Below, piece by piece: positions 14,926 to 22,930 of a DNA stretch of 45,376 nt. The notes below the pieces were generated by a model. That model saw only the letters and a list, made by a program, of their open reading frames with translations, searched no databases and was not told the DNA's origin. The stretch comes from Verrucomicrobiota bacterium (GTDB lineage Bacteria > Verrucomicrobiota > Verrucomicrobiia > Opitutales > Opitutaceae), in NCBI GenBank assembly GCA_023430565.1, contig JAEZAD010000122.1, forward strand, positions 1 through 45,376, written 5' to 3'. A program made the position numbers and the translations under genes. Position 1 is the stretch's first letter. Each line of letters starts with the position of its first letter.

Positions 14926-16422
14926 TCAGGCCCAGTGGCGGGCGCGATCGACGGCGCGGCTCCAAGCCTGGCGGAGTTTTGCAGCGGAGGAGGCGGAGGC
15001 GTGAGGGCGAAAGGTTTTGGCGAGGCCCCAGAGGCGCGCGATTTCTTCGCGGTTTTTCCAGAAACCGACGGCGAGTCCGGCGAGGTAAGCGGCGCCGAGC
15101 GCGGTGGTTTCGGTGGTGCGGGGGCGAAGGACGGGAACGCGGAGGAGGTCGCTTTGGAATTGAAGGAGGGCGTTGTTGACGGTGGCGCCGCCGTCGACGC
15201 GGAGTTCGCGGAGCCGCTGGCCGGAGTCGGCCTGGATGGCGTCGAGGAGATCGGCGCTTTGGAAGGCGATGCTTTCGATGGCGGCGCGGGCGAGGTGGGC
15301 GGCGGTCGTGCCGCGGGTGAGACCGAGGATGGCGCCGCGAGCGGCGGGATCCCAGTGGGGCGCGCCGAGACCGGCGAAGGCGGGGACGAGATAGACGCCG
15401 CCGTTGTCGGTCGCGCGGGCGGCGAGCGGTTCGACGTCGGCGGAGCGGGCGATCAGGCCGAGGCCGTCGCGCAGCCATTGGACGACGGCGCCGCCGATGA
15501 AGACGCTGCCTTCGAGCGCGTATTCGAGCGGGCCGGAGGCGCCCAGGCGCCAGGCGACGGTGGTAAGAAGTTGGTTTTTGGATACGACGGGTTTCGTGCC
15601 GGTGTGCTGAAGCAGGAAGCAACCGGTGCCGTAGGTGTTCTTGGCCATGCCGGGGCGGAAGCAGGCCTGGCCGAAGAGCGCAGCCTGTTGATCTCCGGCG
15701 ATGCCGGCGATCGGAAGGCCGCGGAGGGCGGGGAGCGTGGCGATCTCGCCGACGACTTCGCTGCTGGCGCGGATTTCGGGAAGCACTTCGCGCGGAATGC
15801 GCAGGGTGCGCAGGAGCTCCTCGTCCCACTGGCCGGTGCGCAGATTGAGGAGAAGCGTGCGGGAGGCGTTGGAGACATCGGTGGCGTGAACGCTCCCTCC
15901 GGTGAGTTGCCAGAGGAGCCACGTGTCGACGGTGCCGAAGGCGAGCTCGCCGCGCCGGGCACGGCGGCGTGAGCCGGGCACATGGTCGAGGAGCCAGCGG
16001 AGCTTGGTGCCGGAGAAATAGGGATCGAGAACGAGGCCGGTGCGTTCGCGAAACAGCGGCTCGAGTCCGCGGCGCTTCAGGTCGGCGCAGAGGTGGGCGG
16101 TGCGGCGATCCTGCCAGACAATGGCCGGGGCGACGGGTTGACCGGTGCGGCGATCCCAAAGCAGCGTGGTTTCGCGCTGGTTGGTGAGGCCGACGGCGGC
16201 GAGGTCGCGGCGGGTGAGGTTGGCTTCGGCGACGGCGGCGAGCGCGACGCGGCGGGTGGTTTCCCAAAGATCGCGCGGATCGTGCTCGACCCAGCCGGGC
16301 TGGGGGAAGTGTTGGGGAAATTCCTGTTGCGCGGTGGCGCGACCGCGGCCGCGGCGGTCGAAGACGATGGCGCGCGACGACGTCGTGCCCTGATCCAGCG
16401 CGAGGATGAACGTGGCGTTCAT
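14926..16422 (-). CDS. glpK: Glycerol kinase
   Basis: An FGGY-family sugar kinase phosphorylating glycerol to glycerol-3-phosphate with ATP in the cytoplasm. At 498 residues it is close to E. coli GlpK (about 500). Diagnostic motifs are ALDQGTTSSRAIVFD at the N-terminal phosphate loop, LTNQRETT, VWQDRRT, GIAGDQQAALFGQ, MAKNTYGTGCFLL and VDGGATVNNALLQFQ. The ATG at 16420-16422 gives the standard MNATFILALDQGT start. No glpF, glpD or glpR is adjacent, so it is a stand-alone gene. An extended inverted repeat lies 47 bases upstream of the start and could be an operator or leader structure. Confidence 0.93.
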   Translation of the reverse strand: MNATFILALDQGTTSSRAIVFDRRGRGRATAQQEFPQHFPQPGWVEHDPRDLWETTRRVALAAVAEANLTRRDLAAVGLTNQRETTLLWDRRTGQPVAPAIVWQDRRTAHLCADLKRRGLEPLFRERTGLVLDPYFSGTKLRWLLDHVPGSRRRARRGELAFGTVDTWLLWQLTGGSVHATDVSNASRTLLLNLRTGQWDEELLRTLRIPREVLPEIRASSEVVGEIATLPALRGLPIAGIAGDQQAALFGQACFRPGMAKNTYGTGCFLLQHTGTKPVVSKNQLLTTVAWRLGASGPLEYALEGSVFIGGAVVQWLRDGLGLIARSADVEPLAARATDNGGVYLVPAFAGLGAPHWDPAARGAILGLTRGTTAAHLARAAIESIAFQSADLLDAIQADSGQRLRELRVDGGATVNNALLQFQSDLLRVPVLRPRTTETTALGAAYLAGLAVGFWKNREEIARLWGLAKTFRPHASASSAAKLRQAWSRAVDRARHWA

Positions 16423-16468
16423 GGGGTGCGGGGAGCTTTGGGCGGTGCGGCGAGTGCAGCAAGCGCGG

Positions 16469-16509
16469 GAGAGCCCTACGCAGATATACGTAGAACTGCG
16501 GGGGCTCTC
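16469..16509. promoter_or_regulatory. Inverted repeat in the glpK / envelope-cluster divergent region
   Basis: GAGAGCCC at 16469-16476 pairs with GGGCTCTC at 16502-16509. Inside it CGCAG at 16479-16483 pairs with CTGCG at 16496-16500, leaving a loop containing the palindrome TACGTA. It lies 47 bases from the glpK start in a 275-base divergent gap that holds no gene. A sequence TTGACT follows at 16513-16518 toward the + strand gene, but a well-spaced -10 is not convincing. Confidence 0.5.
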
Positions 16510-16697
16510 GTCTTGACTTGGGCGCCTAGGGAATAAACCTCGGTCGCGCTGTATCCGGTCCGGCATGCCACTCCTGCGAAAAAGTTCTTCCACGACTTCG
16601 CCGGCGCTCCTTGCGAGCGCGAGGGTGTGGTGATTTTGCGCACTTCGTTTCCGTCTTCCGCGTTCCGCCTCGTTCCCGCGTGTTCCTTTTCAAGCCC

Positions 16698-18707
16698 ATG
16701 AAAGTTCTACGTTTTAGTTTCCTGTTCGTCACCGCGCTGCTGAATGCAGTGCTCGCGCAAAACGGACCCGCCACCAACGCTCCGACAACATATAACGCGG
16801 CGATCTTCGTCACGAACCGCGCCGGCGCCGAATACGATGCGCAGATTCCGGTGCTCGAGGATCTGCTGACGGCGAAGCTGACGGACATCGGTTTCAGTCT
16901 GATGACGCGCGGGGTGGTGATCGATGCGGCGAGCAAGTTCGACAACAGCCTGGCGTCGGCCGATCGGCCGGACGACCGGCTCTCGGCGCAGTTGCAGGAC
17001 CAGTCGTCGGCGCTGCGGCTCGCGGAGAGCATGGGTGCTGACTACATCCTGTCGGCGTCGATCGCGGGCCTCACGAAACAGAAGCGCAACATCAACGCCT
17101 ATGGCGTGCAGGTCGCAAATTATGAATACACGCTGCGGCTCGCCTATAATGTCTTCGACGCGAACGGCGGCGGTTCGTTGACGGGCGGCGTGGTGCGCGC
17201 GACCAAGACCGAGCAGAACACGGTTCATTCGAACCAGGGCTTCAACGTCGTGCCGCCCGATCCTTCGACACCGGCGGCGGCACCGGGATCGGACGCGGCG
17301 AATGCCGACGAGGCGCTCGCGCGGTTCGCGAAGCAATACGAGAAGGCGATCGGTCTCGTGGTGATCGCGTCCCCGAACGGACCGGTGCCGATGGCAACGG
17401 CGTGGGGCGTGGGGCCGAATGCGTTTGCGACGAACAGCCACGTCACGGAGCCGGTGAAGGAATACATGGCGAAGGGCCTGCCGGTTTACGTCGTCATCAA
17501 CAAGCACCCCGAGCTGCGATATCCGGTGACGCGCGCGATTTCGCATCCGGGCTATGGTGGGCCGGGGCCGAATGGCGATGGCCGCGAGCCGGCGGTCGGC
17601 GGCTACGATGTGGGCATTCTCGAAGTCGAAGGGGCGCTGCAATCGTGGATGCCGGTGGCGACGATGGACGAGTTGAAGCAGCTCGATTCCGGGCACCGCA
17701 TCGCCTATCTCGGTTTTCCGATGGAGGAAGTGCAGGGCGGCGGCGTCGATCCGCGCAGCCCGGTGGCGACGATGCAGTCGGGTATCGTGACGGCGAATAC
17801 GGACTGGTGGCTCTCGCACGGCACGCCGGAATCGCGCCACCTCGTGCAGCACAATCTCAGCTCGTCCGGCGGCGCGAGCGGCAGCCCGATCTTCAATGCG
17901 AAGGGCCGCGTGATCGCGCTGCATTCGGCGGGTAATTCCAGCCAGGCCGTCTCGGTGGAGGGCGGCCAGATGAAGGTCACGCGGCGCAAGTCCGGCGTGC
18001 AGATCAATTACGCGCAGCGGGCCGACCTGCTCTCCGATGTTTACACGTTGCGCACCTCCGGCAGCGGCGGCAGTTCGGCCGCGGCGAAGGCGCCGGTGGC
18101 GGTGGCGTTTGTCGATCCCGACATCGAAGCGGTGGTGGCCGACTTGCTGGACGATGCGACGACGCAGCTGGCGACGATGTTGAAGGCGAAGGTCGCGCAA
18201 AACCGGATTCCGGCGCCGAGCACGAAGGCGAACTTCGTGAACGTCACCCTCAACGTCGAAACGGCCGATCTCTACGTGCCGGACGTCCGCATCGGACCCG
18301 AGAACACCGTGACAATCCAGGACGGCCGCCTCGCGGTGGCGCCGCTCAATGTCAGCGTCGAAATCGACGGCGTGACGGTCGGTTCCGCTCCCGGCCAGCT
18401 TCAGGTCCGTCCCGGCCTGCGAAAGCTGCGGCTGACGCGCGAAGGTTACACGCCGTGGGAACGCACGATCAACGCGGTCGAAGGCCAGACGCTCACGGTC
18501 GCGATGCAAATGAGCCCGCAGGGTCTCGGGCGCTGGCAGGAGCTGACAGGTTTCATGAATGCGTTAAAGAACGGCGCCAAGCTCACCGATGCGCAGGTGC
18601 AGGTGCTGCAGGGCCAGGCGCAGATGCTTCAGAACAGCGGTTTCAAGATAAACGTGAACACCACCGACGGCCTCGTCATCCAGAACCGCTCCATCTTCGG
18701 ACTGTAA
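16698..18707 (+). CDS. Secreted CsgG/LpoB-like region - trypsin-like protease - PEGA fusion
   Basis: 669 residues from the ATG at 16698, with signal peptide MKVLRFSFLFVTALLNAVLAQ. Residues 33-175 (IPVLEDLLTAKLTDIGFSLMTR, SMGADYILSASIAGL, YTLRLAYNVFDANGG) look like the CsgG/LpoB fold by pattern. Residues 215-445 are a trypsin-like serine protease: His248 in ATNSHVTEP, Asp304 in GGYDVGILEV, and Ser396 in SGGASGSPIFN. All three triad members are present in correct order, so it is likely active. Residues 550-605 form a PEGA domain (LNVSVEIDGVTVGSAPGQL, then LRKLRLTREGYTPWE), an extracytoplasmic beta domain. It heads the run of envelope genes. The CsgG gene starts 23 bases downstream. Periplasmic or outer-membrane-associated quality control or signalling is inference. 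Confidence 0.8.
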   Translation: MKVLRFSFLFVTALLNAVLAQNGPATNAPTTYNAAIFVTNRAGAEYDAQIPVLEDLLTAKLTDIGFSLMTRGVVIDAASKFDNSLASADRPDDRLSAQLQDQSSALRLAESMGADYILSASIAGLTKQKRNINAYGVQVANYEYTLRLAYNVFDANGGGSLTGGVVRATKTEQNTVHSNQGFNVVPPDPSTPAAAPGSDAANADEALARFAKQYEKAIGLVVIASPNGPVPMATAWGVGPNAFATNSHVTEPVKEYMAKGLPVYVVINKHPELRYPVTRAISHPGYGGPGPNGDGREPAVGGYDVGILEVEGALQSWMPVATMDELKQLDSGHRIAYLGFPMEEVQGGGVDPRSPVATMQSGIVTANTDWWLSHGTPESRHLVQHNLSSSGGASGSPIFNAKGRVIALHSAGNSSQAVSVEGGQMKVTRRKSGVQINYAQRADLLSDVYTLRTSGSGGSSAAAKAPVAVAFVDPDIEAVVADLLDDATTQLATMLKAKVAQNRIPAPSTKANFVNVTLNVETADLYVPDVRIGPENTVTIQDGRLAVAPLNVSVEIDGVTVGSAPGQLQVRPGLRKLRLTREGYTPWERTINAVEGQTLTVAMQMSPQGLGRWQELTGFMNALKNGAKLTDAQVQVLQGQAQMLQNSGFKINVNTTDGLVIQNRSIFGL

Positions 18708-18730
18708 TCCTCAAACTCTCGATGATCGCC

Positions 18731-19615
18731 ATGAAACTTTCCCGCTGGTTTTCCCTCGGCCTCGCCGCCGCCGTGTTGTCCGCGCCGCTCTCGCTGGCGC
18801 AGGACGGTCGCAAAAGCATTGTCGTGACGAAGATCGCCGCGACCGACGCGCTGTTGAAGCGCATGTCGAATCAAGGCGTGACGCTCTCGATCGAGAGCGT
18901 GCTGGAGGCGCTCGACGCGCAGGTTTACGACCGCCTCGTCAACACGCGCCGGTTCAACGTGCTCGAGCGTTCCGATGCCGATGCGCTGCTTGAAGAAGCG
19001 GGCGCGACGGGGGGCACGTTCATCTTCAGCAAGTCGGACTACGTTTTCACGATCCGTGTCGACAGCTTCAACGACCGGCAGGAGACGCGCCGGCTGGCGT
19101 CGCTCGGCAAGACGGTGATGGCGCGTTCGCTCGAGGTTTCCGCGGTGGCAAAAGTCACGGAAGGCGCGACGGGCCGGGCGGTCGGCACGGCGAACATCCA
19201 GGTCGCGGCGCGCGACTCCGAAAATCGTTCGGCCAACACGGTCGATCGTGTCGGCGAAGCCAGCGACGACCTGATCAACCAGGCGACGCGCGAGCTCGCG
19301 CACAAGCTCGCGATGCGCGCCGTGGATTTCATTTATCCGGCCCGGGTCATCGGCAAACGCGACCAGGTTGTGACGATCAATCGCAACGACGAATCCGGCA
19401 TCAAAGTCGGCCAGGTGTGGGATGTGTTCGTCCTTGGCGACGAGCTCATCGATCCGGACACGGGCGATAAGACGATGGAGGAGGTTTTCGTCGGCCGGGT
19501 GAAAGTCAGCCGGGTCACGCCGCAGAACTCGCAGGCCCAGGTTGTGGAGGACACCGGCATCGATCGCGGCGCCCTCATTCGGCTCAGCGAAGACGTTTCG
19601 GACGAGGAGGAGTAA
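18731..19615 (+). CDS. CsgG-family secreted protein
   Basis: 294 residues with signal peptide MKLSRWFSLGLAAAVLSAPLSLAQ. An ATG three codons earlier (18722) is also possible. Residues about 30-200 match CsgG/PF03783-type proteins: ALDAQVYDRLVNTRRFNVLERSDADALLEE, then DYVFTIRVDSFND and the A.GRAVGTANIQVAAR strand. There is no lipobox Cys, unlike true CsgG secretion channels, so it is probably a soluble or non-lipidated homologue. The C-terminal 90 residues (VVTINRNDESGIKVGQVWDVFVLG) form a small beta domain found in other CsgG-like proteins with a glycine-turn KVGQ motif. It is co-directional with the protease-PEGA gene and the lipoprotein module downstream. Confidence 0.8.
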   Translation: MKLSRWFSLGLAAAVLSAPLSLAQDGRKSIVVTKIAATDALLKRMSNQGVTLSIESVLEALDAQVYDRLVNTRRFNVLERSDADALLEEAGATGGTFIFSKSDYVFTIRVDSFNDRQETRRLASLGKTVMARSLEVSAVAKVTEGATGRAVGTANIQVAARDSENRSANTVDRVGEASDDLINQATRELAHKLAMRAVDFIYPARVIGKRDQVVTINRNDESGIKVGQVWDVFVLGDELIDPDTGDKTMEEVFVGRVKVSRVTPQNSQAQVVEDTGIDRGALIRLSEDVSDEEE

Positions 19616-19683
19616 TCCTCACTGCCGCGAGCGCCTCGGGCGCGCGCGTTTCCAACTTTCCAGCAAACCATCCAAATCCACGC

Positions 19684-21258
19684 ATGAAATCGTTCCCTGC
19701 TTCGACTCCGGCGAAGAAACTCGCCGTTCTCACCAGCCTCGCCGCGCTCTTCCTCGCCGGCTGTCAGACCTATCAGCAACAAAGCAGCGCCCTGACCCAG
19801 TCCAGCAAGATGGGCGGCGTGGCGGCCGCAGTGGCGGCTGCGGACAAGAAGGCCGAGTCGGCGAAAGGATCGAAAGACGAGATCATCTGGCGACTCGAGC
19901 AGGGCGCCGCGTTGCGCAGCGCTGCGCTGGCGGACGTTTCGCAAGTCGCGCCGCCGCCGCCTCCTCCTGCCGCGCCGGTGGCGGAGGGTGAGGCGCCCGC
20001 GCCCGCCGCCGCCCCCACGCCGGAGGAAGTGCATGCCTATTATTTCAAGCGCTCGCTCGAGGCCTTCGATCTCGCGGAGGAGCGGATCAACCGCTACGAG
20101 GACGAGGCGAAGGTAAAGGTCGGCTCCGAGGTCGGTGCGGCGCTCACGAATCAGGCTTCGCTGCCCTACCGCGGACGCGCCTATGACAAGGTGATGATGA
20201 ACACCTACAAGGCGCTGAACCAGATGGCGCTCGGCCAGCGCGACAACGTTCGCCTCGAGCTGAATCGCTCGCTGCAGCGCCAGCGCGATGCGGTGGCGGA
20301 AAACGAAAAGCGCATCGCCGAAGCGCAGGAAATCACCGCCAAGGCCAAGACGGGCGAGGCGAAGACCGAGGATGGCAAGAATGCCTCCTACGATTCCGAC
20401 AAGGCGCTTTCCGACCCGAAAACCGGTCCGCTTCTGCAGGCCGCGCTCGATTCTTCGATCGCGCCGATGAAGCCCTACGGCGACTACGTGAATCCGTTCG
20501 CGGTGTTTCTCGACGGCCTCTTTTTCAGCACGCTCGGCGAAAACGGTTCCGACTGGGAACGCGGCCGGCACTCGTTCGAGCGCGTGGCCTCGATCGTATC
20601 CGATAATCCCTACCTGCGCGACGACCTCGCGATGGCGTCCGCCGTCGCCGAAGGCCAGGCGCCCGAAGGTCTGACTTACGTCATCTTCGAGACCGGTTCG
20701 GCCCCGGCGCGCGGGCAGGTTCGCGTCGACATCCCGACGTTCCTCGTCACGAGCAAGCTCGCCTATGTCGGTGCGGCTTTCCCAAAACTTGAATTCAACA
20801 ACGACTACATCAGCACGCTCGGCGTCGGCTGCGGCGGGCAGACGTTCACGACGGCCACGATCGCGAGCATGGACAGCATTGTGGCGAACGACTTCAAGAA
20901 CGAGTGGCCCTCCGTCGTGACGAAGACGATGATCACGACCGCGACGAAGGCCATCGTGCAGGCCGCGGTGCAGAAGGCGGCGGAAGACCGCGGTGGCATG
21001 TGGGGTGGGCTTGCGGCCGGCCTGATCATGGGCGGCATCAATTCCGCGACGAACATTGCCGACACCCGCACGTGGTCGACGCTGCCGAAGGAGTTCCAAT
21101 ACGCGCGGGTGCTCACGCCCGCCGACCGCCAGCTCACGCTCACCGCCGGCACGGCCTCGCAGACGATTGAGTTGATACCGGGAGCGGTGAACGTCGTCTA
21201 TGTGAAGAGCGCGTCGTCCACGGCGCCCCTCTACGTTTCGCAATTCGCCCTCAAATGA
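19684..21258 (+). CDS. COG3014-like lipoprotein (module A)
   Basis: 524 residues. The lipobox LAGC gives Cys27 with Gln at +2, consistent with an outer-membrane lipoprotein. A Pro/Ala-rich linker (about residues 95-120) is followed by TPR-like helices (YYFKRSLEAFDLAEERINRYED, YRGRAYDKVMMNTYKALNQMALG). A later domain includes LTYVIFETGSAPARGQVRVDIP and ADTRTWSTLPKEFQYARV. It matches the COG3014 type that travels with YcfL and LpoB. Its paralogue at 24278 shares the RAYDKVM...YKAL / EPYERVM...YRGI helix pair and the ADTRxWxxLPxxxxxAxV motif. Glycine-rich GGMWGGLAAGLIMGG near residue 440 may contact membrane. The stop overlaps the next start (ATGA), showing tight coupling. Function in the family is unestablished. 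Confidence 0.8.
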   Translation: MKSFPASTPAKKLAVLTSLAALFLAGCQTYQQQSSALTQSSKMGGVAAAVAAADKKAESAKGSKDEIIWRLEQGAALRSAALADVSQVAPPPPPPAAPVAEGEAPAPAAAPTPEEVHAYYFKRSLEAFDLAEERINRYEDEAKVKVGSEVGAALTNQASLPYRGRAYDKVMMNTYKALNQMALGQRDNVRLELNRSLQRQRDAVAENEKRIAEAQEITAKAKTGEAKTEDGKNASYDSDKALSDPKTGPLLQAALDSSIAPMKPYGDYVNPFAVFLDGLFFSTLGENGSDWERGRHSFERVASIVSDNPYLRDDLAMASAVAEGQAPEGLTYVIFETGSAPARGQVRVDIPTFLVTSKLAYVGAAFPKLEFNNDYISTLGVGCGGQTFTTATIASMDSIVANDFKNEWPSVVTKTMITTATKAIVQAAVQKAAEDRGGMWGGLAAGLIMGGINSATNIADTRTWSTLPKEFQYARVLTPADRQLTLTAGTASQTIELIPGAVNVVYVKSASSTAPLYVSQFALK

Positions 21259-21659
21259 AATCCAGTCTCCTCCTCGTGCCCGCCGTGCTCCTGCTCGCCG
21301 GGTGCGGCACCACCGTCAATACGGTTTCGCGCGCCGACTCGCTCGCCGCGCCCAGCATGGTCGCCGACCGTCGCGTGATCACCGACAACTCGCTCGCCGG
21401 CATGGTGCGCGTCGTCTCGGTCAACCAGGCCACCGTCTCGGGCAACCTGCTCAAGATCCAGGCCACGATCGAAAACCTGAAGCGCTCCACGAAGACCCTG
21501 AACTACAAGTTCGAGTGGATCGATGAGAACGGCATGGCCGTCGACTCGCCGAACGAGGTGTGGAAGCAAATCCGCCTGCAGCCGCGGGAGACGACGACGG
21601 TCTCCACCGTCGCGGTCACGCCGCGCGCCGTCGACTTCAATCTCAAGCTCAAGGAATAG
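21255..21659 (+). CDS. YcfL-like (DUF1425) lipoprotein (module A)
   Basis: 134 residues. Lipobox LAGC at Cys17 with Gly at +2. The mature part is a single beta-sandwich-like domain: VRVVSVNQATVSGNLLKIQATIENLKRSTKTLNYKFEWIDENGM followed by WKQIRLQPRETTTVSTVAVTPRAVDFNLKL, the pattern of YcfL/DUF1425. In E. coli ycfL lies beside lpoB, the activator of PBP1B, and here an LpoB-like gene follows after 12 bases. Start overlaps the upstream stop by four bases. The family's role is unknown; the gene order argues for the LpoB pathway or an envelope complex. Confidence 0.82.
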   Translation: MKSSLLLVPAVLLLAGCGTTVNTVSRADSLAAPSMVADRRVITDNSLAGMVRVVSVNQATVSGNLLKIQATIENLKRSTKTLNYKFEWIDENGMAVDSPNEVWKQIRLQPRETTTVSTVAVTPRAVDFNLKLKE

Positions 21660-21671
21660 CCCTTCGTCTCC

Positions 21672-22280
21672 ATGAACCAAATCCGCATCAAGAAACTCTC
21701 GGCTGCCGTCACGCTGTCGGCCGCCGCGCTCCTTTTCGCCGGCTGCGAAACGACACCCGAGACCCGCACGATCGATTCGCGCGGGCCGGAGACGTTGAAC
21801 ACGTCGAGCATCAACTCACAGGACTGGGCCAACGCGGCCGACCAGCTCGTCGCGTCGCTCCTCTCGTCGAGCGCGCTCGAGCGCGCGCCGTCGCAGCCCG
21901 CCGTGCTCGCGATCGACCGCGTGATCAACAACACGACGCTCTCCGTCGACACCGATCTTCTCATCAAGAAGATCCGCGTGGCGCTCACGCAGACCGGGAA
22001 GATTGCCGTGACGAACACGATGGGGCTCGGCGAGCGTGCCGTCGTGGCGGCCGAGGCGGCTGAGCTCGAGGAGATGACGTCGGGCAAGAAGCAGAAGCTG
22101 CGCGCGCCGGATTACACGCTTTACGCGAAGCTCATCCAGCAGACGGATCGCTCCGGCAAGCAGACGCAGAACACGTATTCGTTCCAGATGTCGCTCGTCG
22201 AGACGCGCAGCGGTCTGACGACCTGGGAAGAAGAACGCTCGATTGCGAAGCTCACGCGCCGCCCGAGCGTCGGCTGGTAA
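21672..22280 (+). CDS. LpoB-like lipoprotein (penicillin-binding-protein activator family), module A
   Basis: 202 residues. Lipobox FAGC at Cys25 with Glu at +2. The mature domain begins after a short linker with TSSINSQDWANAADQLVASLLSSSAL, then PAVLAIDRVINNTTLSVDTDLLIKKIRVALTQTGKIAV, DYTLYAKLIQQ, and NTYSFQMSLVETRSGLTTWEEERSIAKLTRR. This order of elements is that of LpoB, an outer-membrane lipoprotein that reaches through the peptidoglycan to stimulate a class A PBP. The long disordered linker of enterobacterial LpoB is missing. It is the last gene of module A and is followed by a strong terminator. Whether it activates a PBP here is inference. Confidence 0.82.
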   Translation: MNQIRIKKLSAAVTLSAAALLFAGCETTPETRTIDSRGPETLNTSSINSQDWANAADQLVASLLSSSALERAPSQPAVLAIDRVINNTTLSVDTDLLIKKIRVALTQTGKIAVTNTMGLGERAVVAAEAAELEEMTSGKKQKLRAPDYTLYAKLIQQTDRSGKQTQNTYSFQMSLVETRSGLTTWEEERSIAKLTRRPSVGW

Positions 22281-22322
22281 GCGCCGACAAACGCGTCACG
22301 ATTCAATCCAGCACCAAGCAAT

Positions 22323-22351
22323 AAAGCCCCGGCGGAAACGCCGGGGCTTTT
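22323..22351 (+). terminator. Rho-independent terminator after module A
   Basis: A 12-bp perfect stem AAAGCCCCGGCG / CGCCGGGGCTTT with a GAAA tetraloop and T-run. It lies 43 bases after the LpoB-like stop. The A-run on the other side means it can also serve the convergent minus-strand gene ending at 22456. Confidence 0.9.
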
Positions 22352-22361
22352 GATTTGGTGA

Positions 22362-22443
22362 GTGGCTACGAACGTGAGTGAGTGGCGCTTCAGCTTGGCC
22401 ACTCGTTCACCCCGACAGGTCGGGGCAGGTCGCTCGCAGCCAC
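22362..22443. repeat. Composite copy of the CACTCGCT...GCTAC repeat family
   Basis: GTGGCTACGAACGTGAGTGAG at 22362 onward is an inverted member of the family. CCACTCGTTCAC at 22399-22410 and GTCGCTCGCAGCCAC at 22429-22443 form a direct member interrupted by a CCCGAC/GTCGGG hairpin. Together they fill the gap between two convergent genes. Confidence 0.6.
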
Positions 22444-22455
22444 AGCAGGCAGAGT

Positions 22456-22818
22456 TTACTTGCTCGTCGGCGTGGTCGATGGGCCGATGGGGCGGCCGTA
22501 TTCGTCGACCTCGGTATCGACCGGCACGCGGATGGTGCGGCCGTCGGCGGTGGTTTCCGTGCGCCAGGTGCGGATGATGCGCCGCTCGTTCGTGAAATTC
22601 GACTTCACTGCGTCCGACGCGCCCTCGGCTCCGCCGGCGATCGCACCGGCGACGCCGCCCGCGATTGCGCCGACCGCTGAACCCGCGGCATAGCCGACGG
22701 CGGGGCCGGGCTGGTTGGGGTTGGTGACGCGAGTTTCAGGCGGGCGGGACGCGCAGCCGGAGGCCAGGGCGAGGAGCAAGGCGGCGCTCGACGAAAGGGT
22801 GACGGAGCGAGTCTTCAT
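22456..22818 (-). CDS. Glycine-zipper lipoprotein
   Basis: 120 residues. Lipobox ASGC at Cys22 with Ala at +2. The glycine zipper AVGYAAGSAVGAIAGGVAGAIAGGAEGA at about 40-68 probably inserts in or oligomerises at the outer membrane. It is followed by a hydrophilic C-terminus (RIIRTWRTETTADGRTIRVPVDTEVDEYG). It resembles small surface-antigen/OmpA-like glycine-zipper proteins, with no defined function. It is transcribed against module A and divergently from module B. Confidence 0.75.
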   Translation of the reverse strand: MKTRSVTLSSSAALLLALASGCASRPPETRVTNPNQPGPAVGYAAGSAVGAIAGGVAGAIAGGAEGASDAVKSNFTNERRIIRTWRTETTADGRTIRVPVDTEVDEYGRPIGPSTTPTSK

Positions 22819-22930
22819 GACGCGGGTTTTCTAGGCGGGCGGGCAAAATGCAGCAAGACCGATCTGGCGCTGAGGGCGTCACTTCCGTCGCCGGGTGAAA
22901 CCAAAGCGGGGCGATCTTGTCAGGGGCGCC

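Larger units (their letters stand above)
16600..22320. other. Segment with reversed/neutral GC skew
   Basis: The + strand in this segment has C equal to or greater than G, while the rest of the window is strongly G>C. 60-base counts: 12301-12360 G31/C14, 26461-26520 G30/C14 and 2401-2460 G29/C17, against 18361-18420 G19/C23 and 21661-21720 G12/C22. The five genes inside use C-ending codons far more than other + strand genes. Confidence 0.7.

Noticed and set aside
14858..16462. Continuous minus-strand frame joining the LysM protein to an upstream 530-codon extension through glpK
   Set aside because: The extension is Arg/Pro/His-rich and out of frame with GlpK; the LysM protein has its own signal peptide and ATG at 14857.
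16513..16540. sigma70-type promoter with TTGACT for the protease-PEGA gene
   Set aside because: The nearest -10-like TAAACC is only 15 bases away and poor; not convincing enough to list as a promoter.
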